Below are positions 47,197 through 55,999 of a DNA stretch of 63,052 nucleotides, piece by piece; within the stretch, counting starts at the first letter, position 1; each line of letters starts with the position of its first letter. Position numbers and translations under genes: made by a program. The DNA lies in the NCBI GenBank assembly GCA_017937215.1, contig JAGBDZ010000077.1:1-63052 (forward strand), read 5' to 3'. A model generated the notes under the pieces. It was not told the DNA's origin. It was given only the letters and a program-made list of their open reading frames with translations, and made no database searches. The stretch comes from Akkermansia sp. (GTDB taxonomy: Bacteria > Verrucomicrobiota > Verrucomicrobiia > Verrucomicrobiales > Akkermansiaceae).

Positions 47197-47358
47197 TCAA
47201 TGTTTCACCACGGCTTTATCATCAGCATTAATCGGCTGAGAAGCAGCATTTTCTGCCACCTTCTCAGCGTAATTATTTACGCCGAAAATAGCCCCGAGCA
47301 GCATAGCGATCACTAGGGTCACCACTGCACATGCGTAGGTGAATGCATTCTTTTTCAT
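47197..47358 (-). CDS. 53-aa single-helix membrane protein
   Basis: The frame runs from the ATG at 47356-47358 to 47197. The product has a positively charged start, one membrane helix (VVTLVIAMLLGAIFGV) and a polar tail with NNYAEKVAENAAS. It is too short for a family match. Composition, the fit of the stop just after the barrel gene's terminator, and a hydrophobic core support a real gene of unknown role. Confidence 0.5.
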   Translation of the reverse strand: MKKNAFTYACAVVTLVIAMLLGAIFGVNNYAEKVAENAASQPINADDKAVVKH

Positions 47359-47699
47359 GGTGATAAACACGCGCTTCGCGTTATCTCCCTTATAACACCT
47401 TTTTCCCAGTTTTCAAGCGAATTCTTCCGTACGGGCAAAGATTTTCCATCGCCATACGAGCAAGAGGAACAACTTTGTCGGAGCGCGGGACTTTCTTGTC
47501 TCGGCGTAGCCCGCAGGGCGAAGACGGAAGACCCGATTAAATGCACCGTGATTTCGGGACTGAAGTCCCGTGCTCCGATAACGACAACCATCAATTTATC
47601 GCTGACTTCAGACTTAGCTTGCGGCGGAGCAAAAAGAAACGCACAGTGGAGAACCTCTGTGCGCTGATATTCCTTTCAATTTCTGTTCAATCACGTCTT
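47359..47699. repeat. intergenic inverted-repeat element
   Basis: A 16-bp inverted repeat with one mismatch (47478-47493 and 47563-47578, tcggagcgcgggactt) frames 69 bases that contain another hairpin near CGGGACTGAAGTCCCG. The region also contains the DEAD-box gene's terminator (47628-47663). No protein gene is supported. Confidence 0.5.
47628..47663 (-). terminator. terminator of the DEAD-box helicase gene
   Basis: On the minus strand CGCACAG (RC of 47657-47663) pairs with CTGTGCG, followed by TTTCTTTTTGC. Confidence 0.6.
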
Positions 47700-49559
47700 T
47701 CACCACTCGCGGCGGCGAGTACGGCGACTGAACTTGTCGTAGAAGACGCGTTCATTGCGTTCACCGTTGCGGGAGTCACGCGAATCGCGGCGGTCCCCGC
47801 GCTCGCGGCGGAAGTTGGTGTTACCGCGCCCTGCGTAGGAGGCGCCGCGGCGTTCGCGTTCGCGGGGGCGGAACTCGCGTTCGTGAGGAGCATTGCCCCC
47901 CTCGGGGCGGCCCTTGTCCTCGCGCACGTTGACCTCGTAGCCGCAAATCTGGCAGGTGCCCAGGCGCTCAATGAGCTGCGGGGCAATCTCCGGCGTCACC
48001 TCGATGAGGGAGTGCTTCAGGAAAAGGCGGATATCCCCCACCGAGCCCTTGGGAGCACCGCCTTCGTTGTAGAACAGTCCGGCAATGTCCTTGGGACGCA
48101 GGCCGAGCAGCTTGCCGCCGTTCATGAAGAGGGTCACGCTCTGCTGCAGGGAGCTCCAGTCATTGCCCTTCTCCACAGGTGCCTCACCATCCTCTGCAGG
48201 ACGCGAACTGTGGGCAAACTTGCTCGGGCGGTCCTCGGGAATGGGTTGCAGCTCGCGGCTGGTCTTGGCCACCAGCAGATTGAACATGGCCGCCAGCAGC
48301 TGTTCTGCCGGCAGGTCAATGTCCTGCAATTCCTCCGGCAGCTCCGTGGCACTGGCGGCGTTTTCCAGAATCTCATCTACCAGGGACTCTCGGCGCACCT
48401 CTTCCACCTGGGTGCCGGTCATCACTTTCTCGCGCTGCATACGCACGCCCACAAAGCGCTCCAGACGCCCTAAGAGCGAGAAATCGCGGCGGCCGATAAA
48501 GGAAACAGCCCTGCCCTTGCGGCCAGCACGCGCCGTGCGGCCGATGCGGTGCACATAGTCCTCCGGGTCGCGGGGCAGCTCAAAGTTCACCACCGTATCC
48601 ACATCGTCAATGTCCAGCCCGCGGGCAGCAATATCGGTGGCCACCAGCACATTCAGATTTCCCTTGCGGAACGAATCCATCACGCGCTCGCGCAGCGTCT
48701 GCGGCATATCGCCATGCAGGCGGTCCACCGAATAGCCGCGAGCCAGCAGCCCATCCACAATATCATCCACCACGCGCTTCGTATTGGCAAAGACCAGGCC
48801 TCGCTTCATGCGCCCCATTTCGATAAGGCGGCTGAGCACCTCAATGCGCGAGGAGAATACCACCTCATACACGCATTGCTCGCAAGTAGGCACTGTGAGC
48901 TGGGGGCGCTCGATGGCAATCTCCTTCGGGTCCTGCGATACCGATTCCACCAGCTTGCGGATGGCAGGAGACATGGTGGCCGAGAACAGGAGCGTCTGGC
49001 GCTCCTGCGGCAGCAGCGCCACCACGCGGTCAATGTCTTCCTGGAAGCCCATATCGAGCATTTCATCAGCCTCGTCCAGAATGAGCGTGGTGATGTTGTC
49101 CGGCTTCAGTTCGCCCTGCTCCATGAGGTCGATGACACGGCCGGGAGTGCCCACCACAAACTGCACACCGCGCTTCAGCGCCGCCAGCTGCGGGCCGAAT
49201 GAGGCGCCGCCGTAAATCGGCACGGCAGAAACACCATCCAGGAAAAGGGCCAGCTTATCCACCTCACGGCAGATCTGCACTGCCAGCTCGCGGGTGGGTG
49301 CCAGGCAGAGCACCTGCACCGTGCGCAGCGTGGGGTCTATGTTCTCCAGTGCAGGAATCGAAAAAGCCAGCGTCTTGCCGGAACCGGTATGCGAAAGGCC
49401 CAGGATATCCGCGCCCTCCAGCGCCGGGGGAATGGCGCGTTCCTGAATGGGCGAAGGGGTTTCAAAACCGAGGACCTCAATGGCCTCCAGAATCTCCGGG
49501 CAGATACCAAGTTCAGAAAATGACATAGACGGCGCAGAGAATGCCTGATTCTGCACCAT
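47700..49559 (-). CDS. DEAD-box RNA helicase
   Basis: The 619-aa protein remodels RNA, like DeaD/CsdA or DbpA. The Q-motif region FETPSPIQ, SHTGSGKT (motif I), PTRELA, TPGR, DEAD, SAT, and HRIGRTARAG (motif VI) are present. A DbpA-type RNA-binding domain follows at about 465-540 (GSVGDIRLFLKHSLIEVTPE) and an R/G/E-rich tail ends the protein (from about 550), typical of RNA-binding disorder. It may act in ribosome assembly or cold growth. The start may also be MSFSELG, 11 codons later. Confidence 0.92.
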   Translation of the reverse strand: MVQNQAFSAPSMSFSELGICPEILEAIEVLGFETPSPIQERAIPPALEGADILGLSHTGSGKTLAFSIPALENIDPTLRTVQVLCLAPTRELAVQICREVDKLALFLDGVSAVPIYGGASFGPQLAALKRGVQFVVGTPGRVIDLMEQGELKPDNITTLILDEADEMLDMGFQEDIDRVVALLPQERQTLLFSATMSPAIRKLVESVSQDPKEIAIERPQLTVPTCEQCVYEVVFSSRIEVLSRLIEMGRMKRGLVFANTKRVVDDIVDGLLARGYSVDRLHGDMPQTLRERVMDSFRKGNLNVLVATDIAARGLDIDDVDTVVNFELPRDPEDYVHRIGRTARAGRKGRAVSFIGRRDFSLLGRLERFVGVRMQREKVMTGTQVEEVRRESLVDEILENAASATELPEELQDIDLPAEQLLAAMFNLLVAKTSRELQPIPEDRPSKFAHSSRPAEDGEAPVEKGNDWSSLQQSVTLFMNGGKLLGLRPKDIAGLFYNEGGAPKGSVGDIRLFLKHSLIEVTPEIAPQLIERLGTCQICGYEVNVREDKGRPEGGNAPHEREFRPRERERRGASYAGRGNTNFRRERGDRRDSRDSRNGERNERVFYDKFSRRTRRREW

Positions 49560-49652
49560 TTGTAAAGAAAAAACTGCTCCGTGAACACACTATGCCACCG
49601 CACGGGAGATTGCTGCACCCAGGCTGCTCAACAATCCCCGCAAAAAGCGAAA

Positions 49653-49686
49653 AAACCGGCTGGAGGATGCTTCCGCCAGCCGGTTT
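49653..49686 (-). terminator. terminator of the carboxynorspermidine-type gene
   Basis: AAACCGGCTGG (49653-49663) pairs with CCAGCCGGTTT (49676-49686). Read on the minus strand it is followed by a T-run. Confidence 0.8.
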
Positions 49687-49710
49687 CAAAACACACAATA
49701 TCTTGTAATC

Positions 49711-50937
49711 TTACTTCACCACGGTGAGGCTTTCGGCCTGCTCGCGGGTGAGTTCGATGCAGTTCCACGGCAGACCGTACTTGTTGAGGGCCTCCATGAA
49801 AGGATCGGGGTCGTTCTGCTCCATGTTGAACACGCCGGCGCCGCTCCAGGTACCGGTGAGAATCATGCGGCCACCGATAGCGGCGGGCACGCCGGTAGTG
49901 TAGGAAATAGCCTGGGAGCCCACTTCCTTGAAGCATTCCTCGTGGTCGCAGATGTTGTAGATGTAAACAGCCTTGTACTGGCCGTCCTTCTTACCCTGAA
50001 TAACGCAGCCGATGCAGGTGCGGCCGTGGGTGGTCTTGCCCAGATCGCCGGGGTCGGGCAGCACCGCCTTCAGGAACTGCAGGGGCACAATCTCCACGCC
50101 GTTGTACATGACCGGGTCGATGCGGGTCATGCCCACATTCTTGAGCACGGTGAGGTGGTTGATGTAGTTCGGGGAGAAGCTCATCCAGAACTGGGCGCGC
50201 TTAATGGTGGGGATGTGCTTCACCAGGGATTCCATCTCCTCGTGGTACATGCGGTAAATCTCGTAGGTACCCACACCCTCCGGGCAGGCAAAGGGCTGGT
50301 GCATGCTCATGGCACCGGTCTCCTGGAACGCGCCGTTCTCCCAGTGGCGGCAGGGGGCGCTCACCTCGCGGATATTGATTTCCGGGTTGAAATTGGTGGC
50401 AAAGGCCTGTCCGTGGTCGCCGCCGTTCACATCGATGATGTCGAGGTATTCAATCTCATCGAAATGGTGCTTGAGTGCCCAGGCAGTGTACACATTGGTC
50501 ACACCCGGGTCGAAACCGGAACCCAGCAGGGCATACAGACCGGCCTGCTTGAAGCGTTCCTGGTAGGCCCACTGCCAGCTGTACTCAAACTTGGCCACAT
50601 CGCGGGGCTCGTAGTTGGCCGTGTCCATGTAGTTCACGCCGGCCTCCAGACAGGCATCCATGAGGGGAAGGTCCTGGTATGGCAGAGCCACGTTCAGCAC
50701 CAGGTCGGGCTTCACCTCCTTGATGAGCGCCACCGTAGCGGCCACATCATCGGCATCGACGGCGTGCGTCGTAATCGTCACACCCTCGCGGGCGAGCACG
50801 TCTGCCGCAATGGCATCGCACTTGCTCCTGGTACGCGAGGCCAGATGGATGCTCTCATACACATCCGACATCTGGGCGCACTTGTGGGCCACCACGTGCC
50901 CCACACCACCGGCTCCGATAATGAGTACAGTTTTCAT
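49711..50937 (-). CDS. carboxynorspermidine synthase / saccharopine dehydrogenase-family enzyme
   Basis: The 408-aa protein begins MKTVLIIGAGGVGHVVAHK, the Rossmann NAD(P)-binding site. VNVALPYQDLPLMDACLEAGVNYMDTANYE (parts VALPYQD and YMDTANYE) and LLGSGFDPGVTNVYTAWA follow, as in carboxynorspermidine dehydrogenase (LYS9-like). The enzyme joins aspartate semialdehyde with putrescine or diaminopropane to make carboxy(nor)spermidine. A decarboxylase partner is not seen in the window. Length fits the family. The ATG at 50935-50937 is chosen over a longer frame. Confidence 0.8.
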   Translation of the reverse strand: MKTVLIIGAGGVGHVVAHKCAQMSDVYESIHLASRTRSKCDAIAADVLAREGVTITTHAVDADDVAATVALIKEVKPDLVLNVALPYQDLPLMDACLEAGVNYMDTANYEPRDVAKFEYSWQWAYQERFKQAGLYALLGSGFDPGVTNVYTAWALKHHFDEIEYLDIIDVNGGDHGQAFATNFNPEINIREVSAPCRHWENGAFQETGAMSMHQPFACPEGVGTYEIYRMYHEEMESLVKHIPTIKRAQFWMSFSPNYINHLTVLKNVGMTRIDPVMYNGVEIVPLQFLKAVLPDPGDLGKTTHGRTCIGCVIQGKKDGQYKAVYIYNICDHEECFKEVGSQAISYTTGVPAAIGGRMILTGTWSGAGVFNMEQNDPDPFMEALNKYGLPWNCIELTREQAESLTVVK

Positions 50938-51065
50938 TGCACGCGCAGGATGCACTATAACCCCCCGCAAGTCAAGATTTTTTCGTTCTTCCGCCACGAA
51001 ATGCAGGTCATAAAACGAAAGCTCGGAACAATCGTCCATTTTCACACAAAGGCGCTCATTGTGAA

Positions 51066-51094
51066 TTGACAACTTACTCACGCAGTGCTATGCT
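51066..51094 (+). promoter_or_regulatory. promoter of the DUF805 gene
   Basis: TTGACA (51066-51071) and TATGCT (51089-51094) are 17 bases apart, with the ATG at 51132. Confidence 0.6.
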
Positions 51095-51131
51095 GCCGGA
51101 AGTGGCAGCAAACAACTGCCCATTCCCCCAT

Positions 51132-51536
51132 ATGAACACAACTCCCATTCCCTCCTACAACCTGGTCAGTGCCACCAGATCCTGCCTGAAACGCTATGTC
51201 AAATTCAGCGGCCGCGCCTGCCGCTCCGAATTCTGGTTCTGGACTCTGGCCACGATCCTCATCGGTTTCATCCCCGCCGTGGTAGATATCGCCATCTATG
51301 GTCTGGAAGCAGTAGCGAATGATAAGACCCCCATATCCGACATTTACTCCCTGCTTATCCTTCTCCCCGCGCTCGCCGTCATGGTGCGCCGATTCCATGA
51401 TACCGGCCGCAGCGCCTGGAATCTCCTGTGGTATCTTCTCCCCCTCATTGGCTGGATTATCATCCTGGTATTCTGCTGCAAGATCAGCGGCCCCGCCAAC
51501 GAATACGGCGATGGTCCCGCCACGCCCGAAGCCTGA
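51132..51536 (+). CDS. DUF805 family membrane protein
   Basis: The 134-aa protein shows the DUF805 signature: KRYVKFSGRACRSEFWFW near the start, three or four membrane helices, and VRRFHDTGRSAWNLL. The end has the YGDGP motif seen in many members (NEYGDGPATPEA). Function is unknown. It sits alone, with its own promoter (51066-51094) and a strong terminator (51564-51599). Confidence 0.88.
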   Translation: MNTTPIPSYNLVSATRSCLKRYVKFSGRACRSEFWFWTLATILIGFIPAVVDIAIYGLEAVANDKTPISDIYSLLILLPALAVMVRRFHDTGRSAWNLLWYLLPLIGWIIILVFCCKISGPANEYGDGPATPEA

Positions 51537-51563
51537 TTCCTCACCATTTCATTTTCTCCTGCC

Positions 51564-51599
51564 GGCGCTGCTCTCCCCACAGAGCAGCGCCATTTTTTT
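51564..51599 (+). terminator. rho-independent terminator of the DUF805 gene
   Basis: GGCGCTGCTCT (51564-51574) pairs with AGAGCAGCGCC (51581-51591), followed by seven T. Confidence 0.9.
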
Positions 51600-51611
51600 C
51601 ATCATCGCGCC

Positions 51612-51645
51612 ACAAAAAAGCCTGACCAACATGAATGGGTCAGGC
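51612..51645 (-). terminator. terminator of the basic lipoprotein gene
   Basis: On the minus strand GCCTGACC pairs with GGTCAGGC around 9 bases, followed by TTTTTT. Confidence 0.8.
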
Positions 51646-51674
51646 TCCGGAAAATCGGGTATTGCCCGGCAGAA

Positions 51675-52154
51675 TCAACCGCGGCGGCGGCGTGTGGTGG
51701 TCTTGCGCTTGGCCACGGCGCGCTTGCTGCGCACGCTGGTGCGCTTCTTGACCACGGCGCGCTTGCTGCGCACGCTGGTGCGCTTCTTGGCCACGGCGCG
51801 GCGGCGGGACACCGACTTACCGCGCTTCACGGAAGCATAGCGGCTGCTGCGGACGGAGGAACGACGGCGCGATGCCTTCTTCGAGGAAGCCATGGCGGAA
51901 CGCGGCACATAGGCGGGAACCGGTGTGCGCGAGGTGCGAATAGCGGCGGCCAGTGCCTTGCGCTGGTCATCGGCGCTGTAGTTGCGACCCTGCTGGTCGG
52001 CAAAATACTTGCGGTATGCGGGATCCACCTGGTTAATATTGGTGACCGCATCCGGGAAGTTATGATACTTCATGCCGCGGTCGCTCTGGCAGGATGTCAG
52101 GAGACATGCCACCATGGCCACCAGGCAAAGTATAAGCTGACGAGTGCTGGACAT
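51675..52154 (-). CDS. lipoprotein with a basic repeat tail
   Basis: The 159-aa protein begins with a lipoprotein signal (lipobox LTSC near residue 22). The central part is mixed. The C-terminal half (from about 90) is extremely rich in K, R, S and A, with a 13-aa unit, KKRTSVRSKRAVA, repeated; the DNA has two perfect-length 39-bp units (51711-51749, 51750-51788) and a partial third. The tail resembles histone H1-like basic repeats. In a secreted lipoprotein it may bind peptidoglycan, lipopolysaccharide or DNA; this is unknown. Confidence 0.75.
   Translation of the reverse strand: MSSTRQLILCLVAMVACLLTSCQSDRGMKYHNFPDAVTNINQVDPAYRKYFADQQGRNYSADDQRKALAAAIRTSRTPVPAYVPRSAMASSKKASRRRSSVRSSRYASVKRGKSVSRRRAVAKKRTSVRSKRAVVKKRTSVRSKRAVAKRKTTTRRRRG
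51711..51800 (-). repeat. 39-bp tandem repeats in the lipoprotein gene
   Basis: Two copies of a 39-bp unit, differing at one base, plus a 12-bp start of a third. Each encodes 13 residues of the basic tail, so copy-number change keeps the frame. Confidence 0.85.
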
Positions 52155-52173
52155 AATAAATAAGAGGAAAACT

Positions 52174-52329
52174 TTATGGGATTATTGCATCTAACAGACG
52201 GAACGGCAGAGCTATCAGGAACCCGACCAGCCCGGTTACCGTACTGCAGGAGGTGAGACAAGTCATGCACACCAGAGCCAGCCCCAGCTGCGCGCCGCAC
52301 TTCACCGCGTTGATGATGATCTTCTTCAT
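52174..52329 (-). CDS. 51-aa small lipoprotein
   Basis: From the ATG at 52327-52329 the product starts MKKIIINAVKCGAQLGLAL and has a lipobox-like LTSC near residue 27, followed by a hydrophobic segment (VTGLVGFLIALPFRLL). It is 19 bases upstream of the basic lipoprotein gene and in the same direction, so the two may be co-transcribed. No function is known. Confidence 0.6.
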   Translation of the reverse strand: MKKIIINAVKCGAQLGLALVCMTCLTSCSTVTGLVGFLIALPFRLLDAIIP

Positions 52330-52455
52330 GATACTGCACGCGGCTGCGGGCACACCCTGTGCCATTTCCTACCCCGCCGGACATATACTATCACATTTCA
52401 AGCATTCCTGCCAATACTAAACTTTTCTTTACAATATTTTTTTGCTGTGTATGAC

Positions 52456-52483
52456 TTGATTTTGGTTCAAAAGCGGGTAAAAT
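52456..52483 (+). promoter_or_regulatory. promoter of the NUDIX gene, leaderless
   Basis: TTGATT (52456-52461) and TAAAAT (52478-52483) are 16 bases apart. The ATG at 52493 follows after 9 bases. Confidence 0.65.
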
Positions 52484-52492
52484 AGGGCGCAC

Positions 52493-53062
52493 ATGGGCAC
52501 CCGACCGAACGATTCGAGAGCAAGTCTGTACGAAGCCTTGCAGAAATTTGCCGAAAAACACCCAGAGCAGAGAAAAACAGCCGACAGAATGCTCAGCTTC
52601 GTGAGCAGCACACCGGATTGCTTCGAACGCGCACACGCTGAGGGGCATATGACAGGTTCCGCCTGGCTCATCAACCCCGCCGGCGACAAGGCACTGCTCA
52701 CCCTGCACCACAAGCTGCAGCGCTGGATGCAGACCGGCGGCCACGCCGATGGTGACCCGGACACACTACGCGTGGCCTTGCGCGAAGCGGAGGAAGAAAG
52801 CGGCATAAGCGGCATCCTGCCCGAGAGCACGGAAATCTTTGATATCGACATCCACCTCATTCCGGCACGTCCGGCCAAGGGCGAACCGGTGCACTACCAC
52901 TACGACGTGCGCTACCTGCTGCGCGCCCCTCACGAGGATTTTGCCATCTCTGAAGAATCAGACGCCCTGGCCTGGTGGACAGAACAGGACTTTGCCACCC
53001 GCACCGACGAACTGGATGAAGCCGTGCGCCGCATGGCTCGGCGATATTTCGGAAAAGCATAA
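52493..53062 (+). CDS. NUDIX hydrolase
   Basis: The 189-aa protein contains a NUDIX box near residues 82-104 (GHADGD...ALREAEEESGI), which binds Mg2+ and cleaves nucleoside diphosphate-linked compounds. An N-terminal helical part precedes it. The substrate is not predicted; the family includes house-cleaning enzymes and (p)ppGpp or NAD-capped RNA hydrolases. It stands alone. Confidence 0.88.
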   Translation: MGTRPNDSRASLYEALQKFAEKHPEQRKTADRMLSFVSSTPDCFERAHAEGHMTGSAWLINPAGDKALLTLHHKLQRWMQTGGHADGDPDTLRVALREAEEESGISGILPESTEIFDIDIHLIPARPAKGEPVHYHYDVRYLLRAPHEDFAISEESDALAWWTEQDFATRTDELDEAVRRMARRYFGKA

Positions 53063-53071
53063 CATTTTTAC

Positions 53072-53100
53072 TTGATTTGGTGCGTTTATCGGCGTAGAAT
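53072..53100 (+). promoter_or_regulatory. promoter of the GH84 gene
   Basis: TTGATT (53072-53077) and TAGAAT (53095-53100) are 17 bases apart. A TGGAGGA sequence lies about 30 bases before the ATG. Confidence 0.6.
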
Positions 53101-53144
53101 GCAGGGTTAATGGAGGAACAACTCCGATTCGCTTGACTAACGCC

Positions 53145-55997
53145 ATGAAACTGCAGTTCAAATCAGTACTTTTCGCGTTTTCCTGTGCGCTTTTCTCTTT
53201 GCTGCCGGCCGAAGCGGTGGTCATATATCCCCAGCCTCAGCACAACGGCATGCGCTCTGTCACCACCCGGGTGAAGGAAGTTCAAATTCTCATGCGCACG
53301 CCCGAAAGCAAAGGTAAAATCTGGGAGCGTCTGCCCAATGTACCCGAGGGTTACGCCGTTCTCATCGAGCCGGGGAAGCTCACCATCTACGCCAATGATG
53401 AAGTCGGCCGTTACTACGCGCGCCAGTCCATCATCCAGATGCTGTACAATGTACCTGATGCCACCTTGGCGCACAACGATGTGTTTGCCGATAAAAGTCT
53501 GCGTGAAGTGACGCAGCTGGGCGAGCTGCCCATGGGCATACTGGTAGACTGGCCGGACCTGCCCTCCCGCGGAGTGGTGGAAGGCTACTACGGCGCACCT
53601 TGGAGCTTTGAATCCCGCTGCTCCATCTTCCGCTTCATGGGGCGCAACAAGATGAACACCTACATCTACGCCCCTAAGGATGATCCCTACCACCACGGCC
53701 GCGGCTGCTACCAGCCCTATCCCGAGCAGAAGGCGGCCGAGTTGAAAGACCTCATTGCCTACGCCAACCGCAATTTTGTGCGTTTCGTGTGGGCCATTCA
53801 CCCCGCCAACACCGTGCGCTGGCAAGAAAATGAAGGCCGAAACCAGCTGGATGCACTCTGCACCAAATTGCAGCAGATGTACGACCTGGGCGTGCGAGAC
53901 TTCGCAGTGCTGGTAGATGACTCCAGCGGCGAAATCGGCAAGGCGGAGCGCCAGGTGCAGCTCACCAACTACATTCTGGAAAACTTCATCCGCAAGCATC
54001 CGGATGTGAACCAGACCCTCATCATGTGCCCCACGGGCTATAACCGCAGCTGGACAAATGAAAAATTCCTGCAGACGCTCGGCTCCGGCCTGGACAAGAG
54101 CATTCCCGTGATGTGGACCGGCGATACCGTGGTGCACGATATCACCCTCTCCGGCCAGAAATGGGTGAACAAGCACGTGCAGCGCCCCACCTTCATCTGG
54201 TGGAACTGGCCCTGCAACGATTTCAAGCGCAGCCGCGTTTCCATGGGCCGCACCTATGGTCTGGATACCGACCCGGACATGAAGAACCAGATGAGCGGCT
54301 TTGTGGCCAATCCCATGGAGCATGCCGAGGCCAGCAAGGTGGGTCTCTTCGGCGTGGCGAATTACACGTGGAATATCGACCAGTTTGAATCCACCACCAC
54401 CTGGGAGGAAGGCATGCGCCGCCTCTACCCGCTCCACCGCGAGGCCATGAAGATCTTCTGCTCGCACAACTCCTACCTGCTGCCGAATGGTCACGGCTAT
54501 TTCCGCGAGGAATCGGTCGACATCGCCCCCACAGCACAGGCCTTCATTGACAGCCTCGCCGCCGATAAGCCCGATATGAAAGCCGGGCAACTGCTGCAGC
54601 TGGAGTTCGACCGCATGGTGAGCGCCGCCCGCGAGCTGAAGCACACGAGCAACCCTGTGGCTGGGCTCTGCCAGGAAATCCGCCCCTGGCTCGACCAGTT
54701 CGAGCTCTGCGGCGTGGCCGGAGCCTCTATCATGACCGCCTTTGCCACAAAGAACGAGAACCTGTTCTTCTATTTCTTCGATACCGTACAGGCGCTCTAC
54801 GACATGCGCTCCACACTGCGCAGCGAATGGTCCGGCAGAGGCGTGCGCATGGTAGACGATGTGGAAGTGGCAGCCTATGCCATGACACCGGTGCTGAATG
54901 CCGCCTTCTCCTACCTGAACGCCCGCGTGTACGCCGAGCTTTCCGGCCAGAAACGACCGGAGGCCAAGTTCACCGCCTCCTGCGGCAACCCGAATGCAGA
55001 TGACGCCAAAATCAAGGATGGTCGCACCAATACATTCTGGTCCAATGGCTGCCGCCAGCAGGCGGGTCAGTGGTACTGCCTGGACCACGGTTCTCCCATC
55101 TCTATCAACAACATCAGCATGGTGATGGGCGGTCAGCGCCGCAACGACTACATTGAGAGCGGCGTGTTCGAAGTCTCCAACGATGGCACCACCTGGCAGC
55201 AGGTCGGCAAGCCGCAGTATGGTAACATGGCCATCGTTAACCTCTCGCAGAACCCCATCCGCGCCCGCTACGTACGCTACCGCATCGTGACACCGCGCCC
55301 GAACTGGCTCTCCATCTGCGAGTTTGCAGTAAACCGCTCCCTGCCCCCCTACGTGGATTCCAACATCGAAGGCTGCAATCTCTCTGCCTACACTACCAAC
55401 GAGGAAATCGGCATAAACCGCGTAATGGAGGTGTTCAAACTGCGCCCGCAGGAGAGCATTTCCCTGCAGTTGCCCACCCCCATTGCGCCTGAGTGGGTGC
55501 AATTCAACCTGGAAAATGCTAACCTGGCCAAATGGGGCACCATCACCCTCACCCTCGAATCCGGCAAGGAGCACCAGCTCCAAGCTGAGGTGAAAAACAA
55601 TCGCATCATGGTGAAAAAAGAGCAGCTCCCGCAGGAACGCATCACCGCCATGAGTCTGGTCAACTCCGGCAGCACGGAGGAGGAAGTGAAGCTCACCATC
55701 TTCAACATGGGTATCACCAAGGATGCATTCGACACCGACACCCGCAACATCTACGATGCCGATATCGCCTCCTCATACTACTGCGGCAAGGCCCCGCTGG
55801 ATGTAACCATGCCTGTGCCTGCCGGCGCGAAGGAAATGATTACCGTAGGCAACATCAAATGCGAAGTCACCGGTGCCACTATCACCAGCGAAGGCTACCA
55901 CGTATGCCACTACCAGGTGAATCCCGGTGCCACAGAGGTGCGCCTCAAGTACCCGAAGAAACCCCACAGCTTCCTCAACGAGGTTATCTTCAAGTAA
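53145..55997 (+). CDS. secreted GH84 beta-N-acetylhexosaminidase
   Basis: The 950-aa enzyme removes terminal N-acetylglucosamine (or related hexosamine) from glycoproteins such as mucin. A signal peptide (about 1-24, FAFSCALFSLLPAEA) precedes an N-terminal GH20b-like domain. The GH84 catalytic domain has GVVEGYYGAPW and the catalytic aspartate pair D258-D259 in LVDDSSG. An F5/8 type C-like module (about 608-740) follows and a C-terminal region rich in beta strands. The ATG at 53145 opens the signal peptide; a TTG 12 bases upstream is less likely. The MBL-fold gene starts 2 bases after the stop. Confidence 0.9.
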   Translation: MKLQFKSVLFAFSCALFSLLPAEAVVIYPQPQHNGMRSVTTRVKEVQILMRTPESKGKIWERLPNVPEGYAVLIEPGKLTIYANDEVGRYYARQSIIQMLYNVPDATLAHNDVFADKSLREVTQLGELPMGILVDWPDLPSRGVVEGYYGAPWSFESRCSIFRFMGRNKMNTYIYAPKDDPYHHGRGCYQPYPEQKAAELKDLIAYANRNFVRFVWAIHPANTVRWQENEGRNQLDALCTKLQQMYDLGVRDFAVLVDDSSGEIGKAERQVQLTNYILENFIRKHPDVNQTLIMCPTGYNRSWTNEKFLQTLGSGLDKSIPVMWTGDTVVHDITLSGQKWVNKHVQRPTFIWWNWPCNDFKRSRVSMGRTYGLDTDPDMKNQMSGFVANPMEHAEASKVGLFGVANYTWNIDQFESTTTWEEGMRRLYPLHREAMKIFCSHNSYLLPNGHGYFREESVDIAPTAQAFIDSLAADKPDMKAGQLLQLEFDRMVSAARELKHTSNPVAGLCQEIRPWLDQFELCGVAGASIMTAFATKNENLFFYFFDTVQALYDMRSTLRSEWSGRGVRMVDDVEVAAYAMTPVLNAAFSYLNARVYAELSGQKRPEAKFTASCGNPNADDAKIKDGRTNTFWSNGCRQQAGQWYCLDHGSPISINNISMVMGGQRRNDYIESGVFEVSNDGTTWQQVGKPQYGNMAIVNLSQNPIRARYVRYRIVTPRPNWLSICEFAVNRSLPPYVDSNIEGCNLSAYTTNEEIGINRVMEVFKLRPQESISLQLPTPIAPEWVQFNLENANLAKWGTITLTLESGKEHQLQAEVKNNRIMVKKEQLPQERITAMSLVNSGSTEEEVKLTIFNMGITKDAFDTDTRNIYDADIASSYYCGKAPLDVTMPVPAGAKEMITVGNIKCEVTGATITSEGYHVCHYQVNPGATEVRLKYPKKPHSFLNEVIFK

Positions 55998-55999
55998 GC

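Noticed and set aside
53163..55583. 806-codon open frame on the minus strand
   Set aside because: It is antisense to the GH84 gene, whose motifs are clear; the minus frame has no recognisable domain.
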